In this document: in pieces, positions 21,798 to 32,434 of the stretch | Numbering within the stretch: position 1 is the stretch's first letter | Layout of the letters: the number at the start of each line of letters is the position of its first letter | Assembly (NCBI RefSeq): GCF_020283565.1 | Contig: NC_060059.1 | Location: 46,272,572-46,336,571, forward strand | From: Trifolium pratense | Lineage: Eukaryota; Streptophyta; Magnoliopsida; Fabales; Fabaceae | Length of the DNA stretch: 64,000 bases | Direction: 5' to 3' | Translations under genes and position numbers: made by a program | Notes under the pieces: generated by a model | Told to the model about the DNA's origin: nothing | The model's database searches: none | What the model saw: the letters and a program-made list of their open reading frames with translations, nothing else

Positions 21798-21802
21798 TAT
21801 AA

Positions 21803-22696
21803 GACTATGTACAATGATTATAAAACTTCAACACCACTTTTTCACTTCCCAACACTCCACATCATTTGCTTTTTCTTCCACCTAATCATTCAACACTCAT
21901 TCAACTTTTATCCTCTCCAATGGTTTTTTCATTAAATACTCTACCCCACCACTTTTTAATTCATATTCTTATTTAAATTTATATTTTTGTTTATAAGATT
22001 ACATAAAATTATAATTATCGATTAAAATTAAATAATAAACACTTAACAATTTATTTTTTAGTTTTTTTAATAAAAACAAAATTTATTTAAATAATTTATA
22101 CGATACAAATCATTTTAACTTAATTTAAAATACAACACACAAGTAACGTAATTAGTACGATACAAATAATTTGAAATGTAATACAACACACAAGCAAGAT
22201 AATTAGTACGATACAAATAATTTAAATTTGCGATACATTTTTGTTGAGATTTTGATAATTGTTGGGATGATTAGAAGAATTTTGGGTGTTGTTGAAGTAA
22301 TTATTGGGATCCATTTTACTAAAAAAAGACTAATACTTAAAGATTAACACTAATAAGAAGATAATAATAAGATTATTATAGTGAAAAAATCCGTTTTTTT
22401 TTTCTTTGTCCAAATCAAATGAACCAAGTCTATTTATAGATTAAAAAAAATAATGAATTTTGGTAAAAAAAATAAAAAATTATTTTGCGATGAAATAATT
22501 GAGTTCAAAGTATTAATGTGATAAGAATTCGCCCAGCCAATCAGATGTTCACATGTGTCATTTGCGTCAAGTTCAACATGTGTTGAGATTTCTCAACATC
22601 TCTCCCCTCCATGTCATTTTCAACACTTCATTAAACATATCATTGGGCTTCTTTTTGGTGTTGAGAGTGATTTCAACACCACCATTGCACTTGGTC
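21803..22696. mobile_element. PIF/Harbinger-like MITE hit at its left tip by the MULE
   Basis: The left end GACTATGTACAATG, then AACTTCAACACCAC, pairs with the right end GACCAAGTGCAATGGTGG, then TGTTGAAATCAC (complement of about 22650-22696). TAA flanks it at 21800-21802 and 22697-22699. The MULE TSD TATAAGACTA covers the junction TAA|GACTA, so the MULE landed five bases inside this element; the first bases are therefore also present at 13371-13375. No coding sequence. Confidence 0.6.
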
Positions 22697-23148
22697 TAAC
22701 CCATTAAACACTCATAAGGATCCCACTTGATAATACAAATATATTTTATTTATCTATATTATGTGAAAGAGAAACTACCATCACATGCTTTTACAGAAGG
22801 AAAAAAAAAAAGACTATGTGTATGTGGCACTTTAAAGAACGTGTGTGGGCAGAAAGACGATCATAACTGTAGGAATGATTGAAAGTTGTTGAATGTCGGG
22901 TTGCACTGACAAGCAACGTTTGTTGCAGAGTTAAAAACCCTTGATAATCATGCTCTTAGGAGAGTACTATATGAATGTTTTAGAAAATTTAACTCAAAAT
23001 TTAACAAAAAGTTAGAAAAAATTAATTCAAAATTTAACGAAAACGACCAACTTATGTTGAGATCAATAACATAAGGAACCAACTTGAAACTTTTAAAAGA
23101 TAAGAGACCAAATTGAAACCTAAAATAAATATAAGAGACTAAATATAT

Positions 23149-23629
23149 CTCGTACGGTACCTTTACGAGATGCGTTTCTTTCTTTTATTTTTTTTTCCTA
23201 TTTCTTATTATTACAAAAAAAAGGCAGCCCATGCCCGACGTCATAATCGCCTATGGTAGTACCTATTAGATACTTCACTGACGGAACTAGGTGCATTTGA
23301 TTAGGGGCAGCCGTCACCCCTGTTAGTCAAAATGTTATGAATATGCATACTTGAATTTCATACTCGCCCCCTAAAACGTGAGACACTTGTGTTGATTGTT
23401 ATTAGATTTAGAAAAAAAGCATGATATTGAATTTTATTTCAACACCACTCATTGCACTCCAGCATACACTACTAATCCAACTCTTGTAATTTTCCATTTA
23501 TTCAATAGACATTCACCATATGGCTTCAAACCAATCAAAAACTCATAGATGAGTTAACTTTTTGCCACCCTTAATAAGTTTTTCTGGTTCCGTCCCTGAT
23601 ATTCATGGTACTTATTAGGTACTACCATT
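23149..23629. other. Intergenic DNA, nothing recognised
   Basis: No long ORF or element end. Isolated CTATTAGATAC/GGTACTTATT motifs herald the MITE that follows. Confidence 0.35.
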
Positions 23630-23921
23630 AGAGCAAAATACCTTTGAGTACCTATTAGGTATCACTTCTCACATAAGAACTCTCTCTTCTCTTGGACCCA
23701 CCTTACTTTATATTAAAATATTCTTTTTATTGGACTCACACACACTTTTGAATTGATGTGGAATTATTGATGGAACTCATTTAGAACTTTTTAAGAAGTG
23801 CTAGGTTGGAGGAGTTAAGTACCTATTAGGTACTATTATTAAAAAATAATAAATGAGTGATGTGTCTACGTGAGACCCAATTAAGTACTCAAAATTAGAG
23901 TTCTCAATTGTGGATGCTCTA
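23630..23921. mobile_element. Tourist-like MITE
   Basis: The left end TTAGAGC and the right end GCTCTAA are complementary. Inside them GAGTACCTATTAGGTATCAC is mirrored by GTGAGACCCAATTAAGTACTC. Copies of GTACCTATTAGGTAC-like palindromes occur at both ends. Non-coding; TSD is TTA/TAA-like. Confidence 0.45.
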
Positions 23922-24101
23922 AGTTGACATTACTAGCTACAGGTTCATGTCTTTTCAAGCTTCATATCAAAACTAGTCCCACACCCGTGCGATGCACATG
24001 TGTTATGCGGTATTTTATATTTTATAATGTTGAAAAATCATTCGTATAAATTGAAACAATAAGTATTATAAAAATTATAATAATAACATCAACAACAACA
24101 A

Positions 24102-24147
<46 letters not shown>
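24102..24147. repeat. (AAT)n microsatellite
   Basis: About 15 uninterrupted AAT units inside the decayed Helitron tail. Confidence 0.95.
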
Positions 24148-24150
<3 letters not shown>

Positions 24151-24374
24151 TAAAAAAAAGTGGTGTAAATATTAGATAGATATTAAAGATGTGTTTATAC
24201 ATTTCGAAAAGATTACAATGGATCCTATTGCATCTACTAAAATAAGTTGGTAATCCATAAATTGTCATGTCACTATGAAAACGGTTTGTGGTCATACTCA
24301 TACACTTTGGTTAGATTATTGGTTGCACAACTATCTATGAATTATATATATAGATGTTTATAAATTTAAAAAAC

Positions 24375-24494
24375 TTATTTATACACCACATTTGAAGTTA
24401 CTTTGGTATCTTCTTCATTAACATTGATTAGCAATATCTTTAACTCATTCTTCAAAATAATTATGGAAATGACAACATATAATTGACCATGGAA
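24375..24494 (-). pseudogene. Helitron PIF1-like helicase, C-terminal fossil
   Basis: Forty codons, then TAA, read FHGQLYVVIS, LKILLINVNEEDTKVTSNVV, YK. This is the conserved extreme C-terminus of plant Helitron helicases, normally (S)HGQLYVAxSR .. VVYKEVF; one more VF follows after the stop. The Rep and main helicase domains are not found upstream. It shows that the neighbouring terminus belonged to a once autonomous Helitron. Confidence 0.75.
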
Positions 24495-24914
24495 AACAAT
24501 CGATGTTGAAACATAAGTTTTTGTTTATATTATAAATCTCATTGAAGGATTCTGAGTTGGATAAACTACTTCATTATCTCTTACCAAAAAACTACTGTAT
24601 TATCGAATTTGACATTTATATTAATTTGAAACTTATTGGAGCAAAGATAAATCAACTTAACTCATACTCAAATATCGAATATGATAAAAATCATACAGGG
24701 CATAGCAATCATTAGTAAATTTTATTTTATCTATTTTTTTTACTAACATTAGAAAGTAGTCCTGACAATCGACCAACTCCTTATATTTACAAAGATTAGA
24801 CAAAAGATTATTAGCAAAAACATTAACTTTTTTGAAAAAAAAAAATAAAATACACAAAATAATAAAATAACAAAAAAATTTAAAATGAATAATAACCCAA
24901 AACAACAACAACAA

Positions 24915-24915
24915 C

Positions 24916-24973
<58 letters not shown>
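24915..24973. repeat. (AAT)n microsatellite with CAA flanks
   Basis: About 19 AAT units flanked by (CAA)n on both sides. The leucine- and tyrosine-rich minus-strand ORFs here are artefacts of the repeat. Confidence 0.95.
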
Positions 24974-24977
<4 letters not shown>

Positions 24978-24995
24978 CAACAATTAGTACCCCAC

Positions 24996-25772
24996 TGTTT
25001 ACGTGAAAATTTGGTAAACAACCGCTAGTTTAAGTATTTAAACTCGCGAGAACAACTAGTAAATCTCAGGACAATTTTGTGTTTTGTTTATTTAGAAAAA
25101 GGTTTGAATGTTCGTTTTAATAAGGAAACAAACACTTAGAAATTGAAACGTTTTCAATTAACACAAGAAAAAAACTAGTTCGAATCGCCTCGAAGTAGCA
25201 GTTTCTCAAGCAAGCATTCAAATTAAACTAAAGAAAATTGCTGGAAAGTAAATTGCATTGAATGTAAAACAATTACAAATAAATGGTTCACAAAACATAC
25301 ATTTCTTCTCAGATATTCCTTTCTTTCGAACGTTGAGTACTTAGAATTTCAGAGAAAGTTTTATGTAAAATTTTGTGACCCTTGTTCTGAATGAAAAACT
25401 GCTATAAATACTACAACGAAGTGGTAACTGCTTCTTGATCATCTGGACGCTCTTCGATCTGCCACGTCGACCCACGTTCTCCACTTTCATCTTTCATTCC
25501 TTCAGCGCGCGCGCCAATGCTTATTGGGCCGTTATTGTTTCTTTTTTCGGCCTGACCCAACTCGCCCTTCGACTCGATTCTGTGCTTTCGACAGACTCCT
25601 GACAAAACCAAAACCAAATGTGCCTTCCAAAGCCTTCGAAATGCTCCTTTGCTTCGATATAATTAGACCTCGACACAAAATTTGAAAGTTTTATTTTGAC
25701 AATATAACCTTCAAATAAATGTTGGACCCACCAATTATATTTAATTGATAAATACCAAGTTTATATCCAACA
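24996..25772 (-). repeat. 3' LTR of a Tat-like Ty3/gypsy element
   Basis: A 777-bp block with TGTTT .. CCAACA ends. On the minus strand it starts TGTTGGATATAAACTTGG and is preceded by the purine tract TTTTTGGGGGGCAA (complement of 25775-25788), as expected of a minus-oriented element's PPT and 3' LTR. The interior therefore lies to the right, where an antisense PMD gene follows. Extra antisense ORFs between integrase and 3' LTR are known in the Tat lineage. The other LTR and pol are not in the window. Confidence 0.55.
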
Positions 25773-26026
25773 AATTGCCCCCCAAAAATGCCATTTTCGA
25801 CTATGTCTGTCGAAGGAGGAAGTGGCATTTTTGAAAGTGTTAATGGATATCTTTCTTTTCCACTTATCTCTCCTATCGTTTAGGCTGACATTCAAAACTT
25901 TGGATTGGCTCCAAAAATTGTTTCTTTCCCACTTATCAAGGGATTTAGACACTTGTCAACATAGGAAGTTGAAGAAGTTGCTATTTTCCTTTTTTGGATT
26001 CTTTTAATCCTCAAATCACGCGCATC

Positions 26027-26035
26027 TATAAATAG
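26027..26035 (+). promoter_or_regulatory. TATA box of the antisense PMD gene
   Basis: TATAAATAG follows ~240 bases of non-coding DNA after the PPT and precedes the ATG at 26280 by ~250 nt. The segment 25790-26279 thus looks like promoter plus 5' leader of the PMD gene. Confidence 0.5.
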
Positions 26036-26279
26036 GTGGATTCTCTCTCCATTACGCTTTTTCCAATTTCGCTTCTTCAACTATTCATCTTCTTCCTCAT
26101 CTTCTGCGATTCTTCTTGGATTCTTGCTTCCAAAGGTCTTCTACTTCCACAACTCTGTTCATCACCAAATTATCAACTTTCCCTTTCCTCATATTTTCTC
26201 TAAACTGTCCCAAACAACCTGTGATTCCCAATTTCAACCCTAATCTTCGTTCTTTCACAAAGTCTTTAAACCTTCATCA

Positions 26280-27188
26280 ATGGCGTCAAATTCAAACATT
26301 GGAAAAACGCTTCCCTACGCCGGTAAATGGGCCACCACCGCGCTTTCTTCTCACGACGAAGATGTTGTTCCAGAACCGTCGTTGCGACTGGACTTACAAA
26401 AGGTTTGGGAAAGCCAGGTAATCTTTCCTTATTCCATTGATAATCTCGTGCATGCGTTTAGGGGACCCAAACCAAGTGATAAGAGCCGTAATTCCAAAAC
26501 CCTGTCTATTTTCCCTGTCTACAAACCTTGTGCTCCTAGGGTTTTCATCAGTGAACCTTATAACTTTAGTTACATCAAAGCGCCTAACAAGTTGTTTCGA
26601 TCAGCTCCTTCTTTGAATGACCAATACCTTGGCTGGTTAGATAGGATCCAACATGATAAGGCTGATATCTGGCAAGCTTGTGGTATTTATGGCCTTATTC
26701 AACTTTCTAAGACAGGCCTCAAATACCAGCAAGAGATGATCATTGCTGCTTTACATTTCTTTGAGTCTTCCACCAACACCTTCCACTTCGAATGTGGCAT
26801 GATGACTCCTACACTGCTAGATGTTGCTGCCATTACTGGCCTATCACCTCTTGGTGACACTTATGATCCCTTTAAGGCTTCCAACACCATCAAATTTGAT
26901 TTTCGGAATAAGTCTTATTCCAAATACATTGTTGAAAATCGAAAGACTGATGATGAAGTGAGTGATGAAGAACATGTTGCTTTTCTGACCCTCTGGCTGT
27001 CTCAGTACGTCTTCTGCACTCAATCCCTCCAAGTGGCCAAAAAGTTTATCCCTATGGCCATTCAACTACATGAATGTCAGCAATTCAATTTTGCTCGACT
27101 CATTCTTGGCTGTCTTTATGAGTCTATGAGGGATGCTTGTGAGCACCTTAAGAAAACAGGCGATGGATCTACCTTTTTAGGTGCTGGC
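26280..27188 (+). pseudogene. Plant mobile domain gene of a Tat-like element, cut by a gypsy LTR
   Basis: 303 open codons from ATG 26280 (context TCAATGGCG). Typical PMD features are a long N-terminal lead, the TNTFHFECGMMTPTLLDVAA block (about residues 174-193), TLWLSQYVFC, FIPMAIQLHE and FNFARLILGCLYES. The coding sequence stops at GGTGCTGGC, where the TGTAAC end of a gypsy LTR begins (27189), so the C-terminal part is displaced beyond the window. The frame itself has no lesion up to that point. It differs clearly from the MULE-borne PMD gene at 18965. Function is unknown; relatives occur in retroelements and as host MAIN/MAIL genes. Confidence 0.75.
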
Positions 27189-29278
27189 TGTAACGACCCA
27201 ATTTTCAAATTATTAATTTTTATGTGTTAAAATATTTTATTTAACGTGGCATTTTAATTAAGTTAATAACTAGAGTTATTTATCGAGTACTTTAGTTATT
27301 AAGCGAGTAGAGTGAGTTAATGTGTTATTGGGCCAAGCCAATTGGGCTTGAGGCCCAATGGGCCTTGTGTGAGGTGTGTGGGGCACCCATATGGCCATGA
27401 GAAAGGGAGAAACATTTCATTCTTCTCATAGTTTGTGTTCTTGAGAGAGAGTTGGAGAGTGGGAGCTAGGGCAAGAAGAAAGGGAGAGATTCAAGATCAT
27501 TCTTCGAGTTTTCTTCGAATCCAGGTATGAGAGTAGATTTCATTATCGTGGGTGATAAGAGAAAGGGGAGAATGTCGATTTCTCCGTACCCGAACTTTCT
27601 CCACCCCATTTTCGTTTTGGTTTGGGAGAGTTAATCTTCGAGAAAATGAAACCCAATGTTAATAACATGTTCAATATACTTCTACCATGTGGTGTGAGCG
27701 AAATCATGGGTTAAATAATGAGAATTTGTATGTTTTGAGTGATTATATGTGTTCTTGAGCTTTTAGACTCATAAATGGTAAATCCTTGCTTTTTCGATGT
27801 TAATGATGTGGATCGGAGAATCAATCCGTCCTTTTATCCTTATATATGTGTTATATACATGAAAACAAACATATTTGGGGTTTATCACATGAAAAATGGG
27901 ATTTTTTGGGTGATTTAGAGTAGAAAATCGTTTTCTGAAACTCAAGAACAGGTTTGGGTCTGTGTGGGTTCGCCACCTGCTCGCCAGCTGCTCGCTGAGT
28001 GACCAGCTACTCGCTACCTGCTCGCGAAGCGACCATGCTCGCCAGCTGCTCGCCAATGGAATTTAGCACGGGTTCTGTTCGCCAGTTGCTCGCTAAGCGA
28101 ACAAGCTCTGTGACAGGATTATTTTGCTGATGTTTTGTTAGTGGAATTATGCACTTATAACATGTAATTATGGTATTCTAACATACAATTAGGTGCTTTT
28201 AGCTATGATTAATTGTATGTTGATGAGATATGATAAAGGAAGTGATTAATGAAGAATATTAGGATAATTGTTTATTCTAATAATGAAGAATGTTGGACAT
28301 TATTCCACATTGTAAAGGAAGAAGCTTAATGCTATTAATTGTGAGTGGATTCATGAAACATATACATGCATTCATGAATTAAATAGGATATTGGATATTC
28401 CAATAAAGAAGTATATCGGATTATATTTATCCGATAAAGAAGGATATTAGAGGTGAGATACTCTAATAAAGAAGATGGTACCACATGCATTAGAAATGTC
28501 TAGGGTGACATTCATGAAGTTGAAGCATTAGAGTTGCATTAGGCTATGTGTGCATTTTATGATAAATGATATGTGACACATGTTTGGCTATTGTGGTATT
28601 TGATAATTGATACTTGATAGTTGGTATTTGATTATGTGTTTTGAGAACTTATAATTGGATTATAGATGTGAATATATGTATATGTATATGTATATGTATA
28701 TTTGTGAAGCATGCTTATGTTATAGAAGGAGTGTTTAAGTATCGATTTACTTGCACTTGTATTTTGATTATGTAATCTAACTCTCATATTTTGTGTTATG
28801 TGCTGGACCGTTGGGGGTTCAGGTTCTCAGGTTGAGGATCCAGCTCAGAATTAGAGGCGTTGCTCGTGCTTAGTGTAGCACACTTTTTGGTGAGGAGTTT
28901 AGCTTAGACTACTCCTTTAGATAATTGTATATCTTTTGATGGGTTGTATAGAATTGCTCTGATTAGGTGTTTACCGTGTCGGGTTATTCGCTTGGATTGT
29001 ATTAAGCCCGTGATGGCATATTTAACTTTGTTAATCCTATCTTTTGGGTTGTAAACATAATATCCTTTGTTGATATGGCCTAGAGCCTAAGGATATTGTG
29101 TGAACAATTATGATTATTGTATGATATACATTATGATAATTATTCGCTTTTAATTCCGCTGTGCTAGCATGATTATAATTATGCCGTGGTTCGTATTATA
29201 ACATGTGACGCCTGAATTTTCTTAAGTGTTTTATTTATTTATATTTAATAAATTGCGTTAAGGGGTTTGGGTGTTACA
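27189..29278 (+). repeat. 5' LTR of the gypsy element
   Basis: 2090 bp with TGTAAC .. GTTACA ends. It holds a self-complementary stretch (AAGCCAATTGGGCTTGAGG, about 27334), a cluster of GCTCGC-based repeats at about 27973-28105 and a short TATATG microsatellite at about 28672-28702. No gene inside. Confidence 0.85.
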
Positions 29279-29283
29279 AATAG

Positions 29284-29295
29284 TGGTATCAGAGC
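29284..29295 (+). other. Primer-binding site of the gypsy element
   Basis: TGGTATCAGAGC, complementary to the 3' end of initiator tRNA-Met, five bases after the LTR. Confidence 0.9.
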
Positions 29296-29415
29296 AAGGT
29301 CGGTTCATGTGGAACCAATTAGGATTAGTTGCCCATATATTCAACTTGTGTAGAGATAACACTATTGATATTACCTTTCTAAGTCTATTCTTGGATTGGT
29401 TGGTTGTTCAGGATC

Positions 29416-30105
29416 ATGGCGGCAAGGGCTAACAATCAGATGGCAGATGCGATAGCTACTTTGACCAACATCGTGGCCAGAGATCATCAACCCGGGAGGG
29501 AAGATGAGATGAGGTTAGAGAGGTTCATGAAGCATAATCCGAAGCTTTTCATTGGAGGCTATGCTCCGGAGGCTGCTGTTAAGTGGATAGAGGAAGTGGA
29601 GATTGTCTTTGAGGCCATGAGGTGTACCGAGGAGAGTAAGTTGACCTTGGGTACCTATGTACTTCGTGAGGAAGCTAACAAGTGGTGGAGAAATGCTAAG
29701 CTGAGGATGGGAGTTGGTGGTGTGGTAATCACTTGGGAGATGTTCAAGGGAGAGTTCTTGAGGAAGTACTTTTCGGCTGATATTAGAAACAAGAAAGTGG
29801 TGGAGTTCACGGAGCTCAAGCAAGGGAACATGTCTGTAGCGGAGTATTCCGTGAAGTTTGAGGAGTTGTGTGCGTTTAGTCCACACTACAACACCGTGGA
29901 AGCTGAGAATGACAAGTGTGTCAAGTTTGAAAGTGGGTTGCGCCCGGACATCAAGCATCTTATCGGATTTTCTCAAATCCGAGACTTTGCAACTTTGGTG
30001 GATAAGTGCCGTATTTGTGATGATGATGGAAAGGCCAAGACTAACTACTACAAGGCCATGAGTGACAAAAGAGGAAGAGGTCAAGACCGTGGGAAGCCTT
30101 ATGGA
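29416..30105 (+). pseudogene. Gypsy gag, 5' part
   Basis: From ATG 29416 (MAARANNQMA) 230 codons are open and end exactly at the SIRE insertion (GGA, 30105). The retrotransposon gag core is clear: ERFMKHNPKLFIGGYAPEAA, KWIEEVEIVF, the WWRNAKLRM helix, WEMFKGEFLRKYF and VAEYSVKFEEL. It continues in the same frame at 62479. Gag forms the virus-like particle. An upstream TTG in frame (29404) is less likely as the start. Confidence 0.9.
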
Positions 30106-31197
30106 TGAAGGTGTGAAAACACAAGAAGGGGGGGGTTGAATTGTGTTTTAGCCAAGTTTAAAACTTTTTCAAGTTCTTAACTTAACTACAACAGCAGTGG
30201 ATAAATAACACAATAAAACAAGATAAGAGAGAGAGAGAGAGATCACACAGGCAAATTATACTGGTTCCTCTCACAAAACGAGAGTAGTCCAGTCCCCTTG
30301 CACTTCCAAGGGATTTCACTATAATCACACAAGATTACACCTGCTCAAGCACACAAGCAAGAGACTTCACAACAATGCTCAAGCACACAAGCTTAAGACT
30401 TCACACTTAAGCACACAAGCTTAAGTTTCCACAAGAAATTGTAAAGTATATAAAAATATACAGATGCTCTTAGAAGAACCTAAAGAGAGCAAATACAAAG
30501 AGTACAGATTATTTGACTAAAGTGCAAAAACACTTGATAAGAGGTTCAGAGCTTGTATACACAGAATTCAGAGTTTGTTCAGCGCACGTTCAATCCTTAA
30601 TAATTATTATATAATGCAGCTGATCCTTTTAGTATATATACCACCAGAAAAGAGTCGTTGCAAAAAGAACCGTTGGAGTTGATAATCTTTTGTCTTCAAG
30701 CAGCCTGTCTTGATGCAGTTTGTTTGTATCTAAACTGAGTAAGAGTTTCAGATACTTTGACTACTGCAGAGTAGACTTTCCTTATTCAGCTAACAAGTCT
30801 GAAGACCCACGTTCTCAAGTGAGGACAGACAAAACGAGATTAGCTGTTCTGATCAGGCTTGAAAGGTCCTTTTCTTCATTGGTAGAAGAGTTGACTTGCA
30901 AAGGGAATCTTCACAGCTTTCAAAAAGATCTTCAGAGGTTGATGAAGCTTTAGTCACTCAAGAAGTTCTGAAGACTTCATCATCTGAAGGTTGTAACTTC
31001 TGAAGTTCAACATCTTCTGAGCGCTTGTGAACTTCTGAATTCTCATCCTCTGAGCTTCACTCAGAGCTTATCTGATGCTTATATCTGCGCACTTAAAATA
31101 AATTTTTAGTCCTTCCAATTGTTTATTAATACTTTGTTATCATCAAAACCTTTATAGATTTAGGGGCAAACATTTTTAAATCAATTTTGTTCCAACA
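30106..31197 (-). repeat. 3' LTR of the SIRE/Maximus element
   Basis: 1092 bp, TGAAGG .. CCAACA on the plus strand. Nearly identical to 61378-62473; contains a GA microsatellite near 30228. Confidence 0.9.
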
Positions 31198-31790
31198 ATC
31201 TCCCCCTTTTTGATGATGACAAACATAAGTATTAATTGACAATTGTTGTTAAATTAACTTATCATGTTTCTCTTAGGTTTGTGAGGTTTGCAAGCTCCCC
31301 CTAAGATTGATACTCCTTAAGGCCTAAGCTTTAAGTTTTATCCATGACATTTTAATTTAGTATAAGATTAAGATAATTTGAAATAAAGTAAATTTCATAT
31401 CTTTCTTCAGAGTGAGAGGTTTGCAAGCTCTCCCCCTAAGTCTCATAAGGCTAAGTTAAAATTGCACTTTTAACTTATCCTTACTTATGAAATTTATTTC
31501 AGTTTCAACTAACTTAGTCTCCACCTTGAAATACGTAAAACAACTTAAAAGTAACAACTTTTAACTTAACGGATAAAAGCGAGATAAAAGGCGTGGTTTC
31601 AGTTTTGAAACTTATCACTTATCAATTAATGCGTAACTACTCCCCCTTTTGTCATTATCAAAAAGTAAAAAAAAAAAAATTATATAACCAAGACAGTCAA
31701 AGAAGAAGAGTGGTTGTTACAAAGGTGAATTTATTTCAAAGACAAAAAACAACGCGCTAAAAAGTTTATAAAAGAGGTGAACGAGTTAAC
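31198..31790 (-). other. 3' non-coding region with repeated polypurine tracts
   Basis: The PPT next to the LTR is AAAAAGGGGGAGA (minus strand, 31211-31199). Similar GGGGGAG tracts recur at about 31293, 31432 and 31635, two of them inside a repeated GCAAGCTCCCCCTAAG-type motif. Only the LTR-adjacent tract should prime plus-strand DNA; the role of the others is unknown. Confidence 0.6.
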
Positions 31791-32159
31791 ATGCCTTCTT
31801 CACGTAAAAACAAGAATAAACGAGTAAATCAAGAGAGATTAGGAAGAATGAGAAGGTTTAGTTCACGCATCGCAGAGTTTCGAAGAAAGAAAGAAGACGA
31901 AAAACGCGAAAAAGATGAGAAAGATAAAGAAGACAACAAGAAACCACAAGAAGCTGAGGTTATAATCATCTCATCAGATTCTGAAGCTGAAGAGAATGAA
32001 GATGATGCTGACTATGTTGAGTTCTTGGCTGGCTATGTTCCAGAAGAAGAACAAGAAGAAGAAGAAGAAGAAGAGCAAAACCCAGATCCAATAGTAATTT
32101 CATCAGAGGATGCTGAGGAGAAATCTGAGATTTCTTCTGAGTATTATCCATCTGATTAG
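31791..32159 (+). CDS. Antisense ORF in the SIRE/Maximus 3' region, acidic protein
   Basis: 122 codons opposite to the element's coding direction. A basic N-terminus (KNKNKR, RRKKED) is followed by an acidic Ser/Glu-rich half with two related blocks, IIISSDSEAEENEDD and IVISSEDAEEKSE. A TATAAAAG (31767-31774) lies only 24 nt before the ATG, too close for a normal leader, and AATAAA lies at 32218-32223. No domain is recognised. The basic/acidic bipartite layout would suit a nuclear protein, but this could equally be a chance frame opposite non-coding sequence. The remaining 32224-32434 is empty. Confidence 0.4.
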   Translation: MPSSRKNKNKRVNQERLGRMRRFSSRIAEFRRKKEDEKREKDEKDKEDNKKPQEAEVIIISSDSEAEENEDDADYVEFLAGYVPEEEQEEEEEEEQNPDPIVISSEDAEEKSEISSEYYPSD

Positions 32160-32434
32160 GATTAGGTTGTCTTTATCTTTTTCTTTTTACCAATGTACTC
32201 AACATTGTTAGATCATTAATAAAAATTTTGTTTAAAAGCATCTTGTGTTCTTATGTTCTTATTTATCAAAGAAAATTAGCACAAACAAAACTAAAAAATC
32301 CGAAATAAGAAAACAAAAAAAAAATAATCAAGCAAAACATAAACAAAACAACTTGAAATATAAACCAGACAAATAAAATTGTTCAGAAGATAACAAGAAA
32401 AACAAAAACAGCTTAAAAACAAGTGCATAGAATC

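Larger units (their letters stand above)
13248..22955. mobile_element. Tourist-like MITE, split by nested insertions
   Basis: The left end GAGCACCCACATCC is preceded by TTA (13245-13247). The right end, finishing ATGCTC, is followed by TTA (22956-22958). A TTA TSD with GAGCA.. ends fits PIF/Harbinger-type (Tourist) MITEs. The interior is represented by about 13248-13370 and 22697-22955, both containing GGATCCCACTTGATA. Moderate confidence because the two ends are only partly complementary. Confidence 0.45.
13113..23148. mobile_element. Outer Mutator-like MITE, split by nested insertions
   Basis: The left arm (about 13113-13244: TTTGGTCTCTTATGTTTATT, TTTCAATTTGGT, TCTTTTAAAAGTTTCAAGTT) matches the reverse complement of 23030-23148 in the same order. 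The arms resemble those of the 8849-9190 MITE. One MITE interrupted by ~9.7 kb explains the symmetry, but no TSD could be confirmed, so two independent inverted copies remain possible. Confidence 0.5.
23973..24540 (-). mobile_element. Decayed Helitron, 3' part
   Basis: Read on the minus strand, the end is CTAG|T at 23976-23973, preceded by GTGCATCGCACGGGTGTGGGA. This is a slightly mutated version of the hairpin that ends the 3406-4859 Helitron. Upstream lies the C-terminus of a Helitron helicase (24494-24375). The left end of the element is not identified, so the limit at 24540 is arbitrary; beyond it (24541-24914) no further coding similarity was recognised. Confidence 0.65.

Noticed and set aside
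24341..24354. Second Helitron 5' end on the minus strand (TCTATATATATAATTC)
   Set aside because: It lies between the helicase stop and the 3' terminus of the same fossil Helitron, so it is probably a chance AT-rich match.
24657..25021. Leucine/tyrosine/cysteine-rich ORFs on the minus strand
   Set aside because: They are translations of the (TAA)n microsatellite with flanking sequence; the same applies to 24089-24301.
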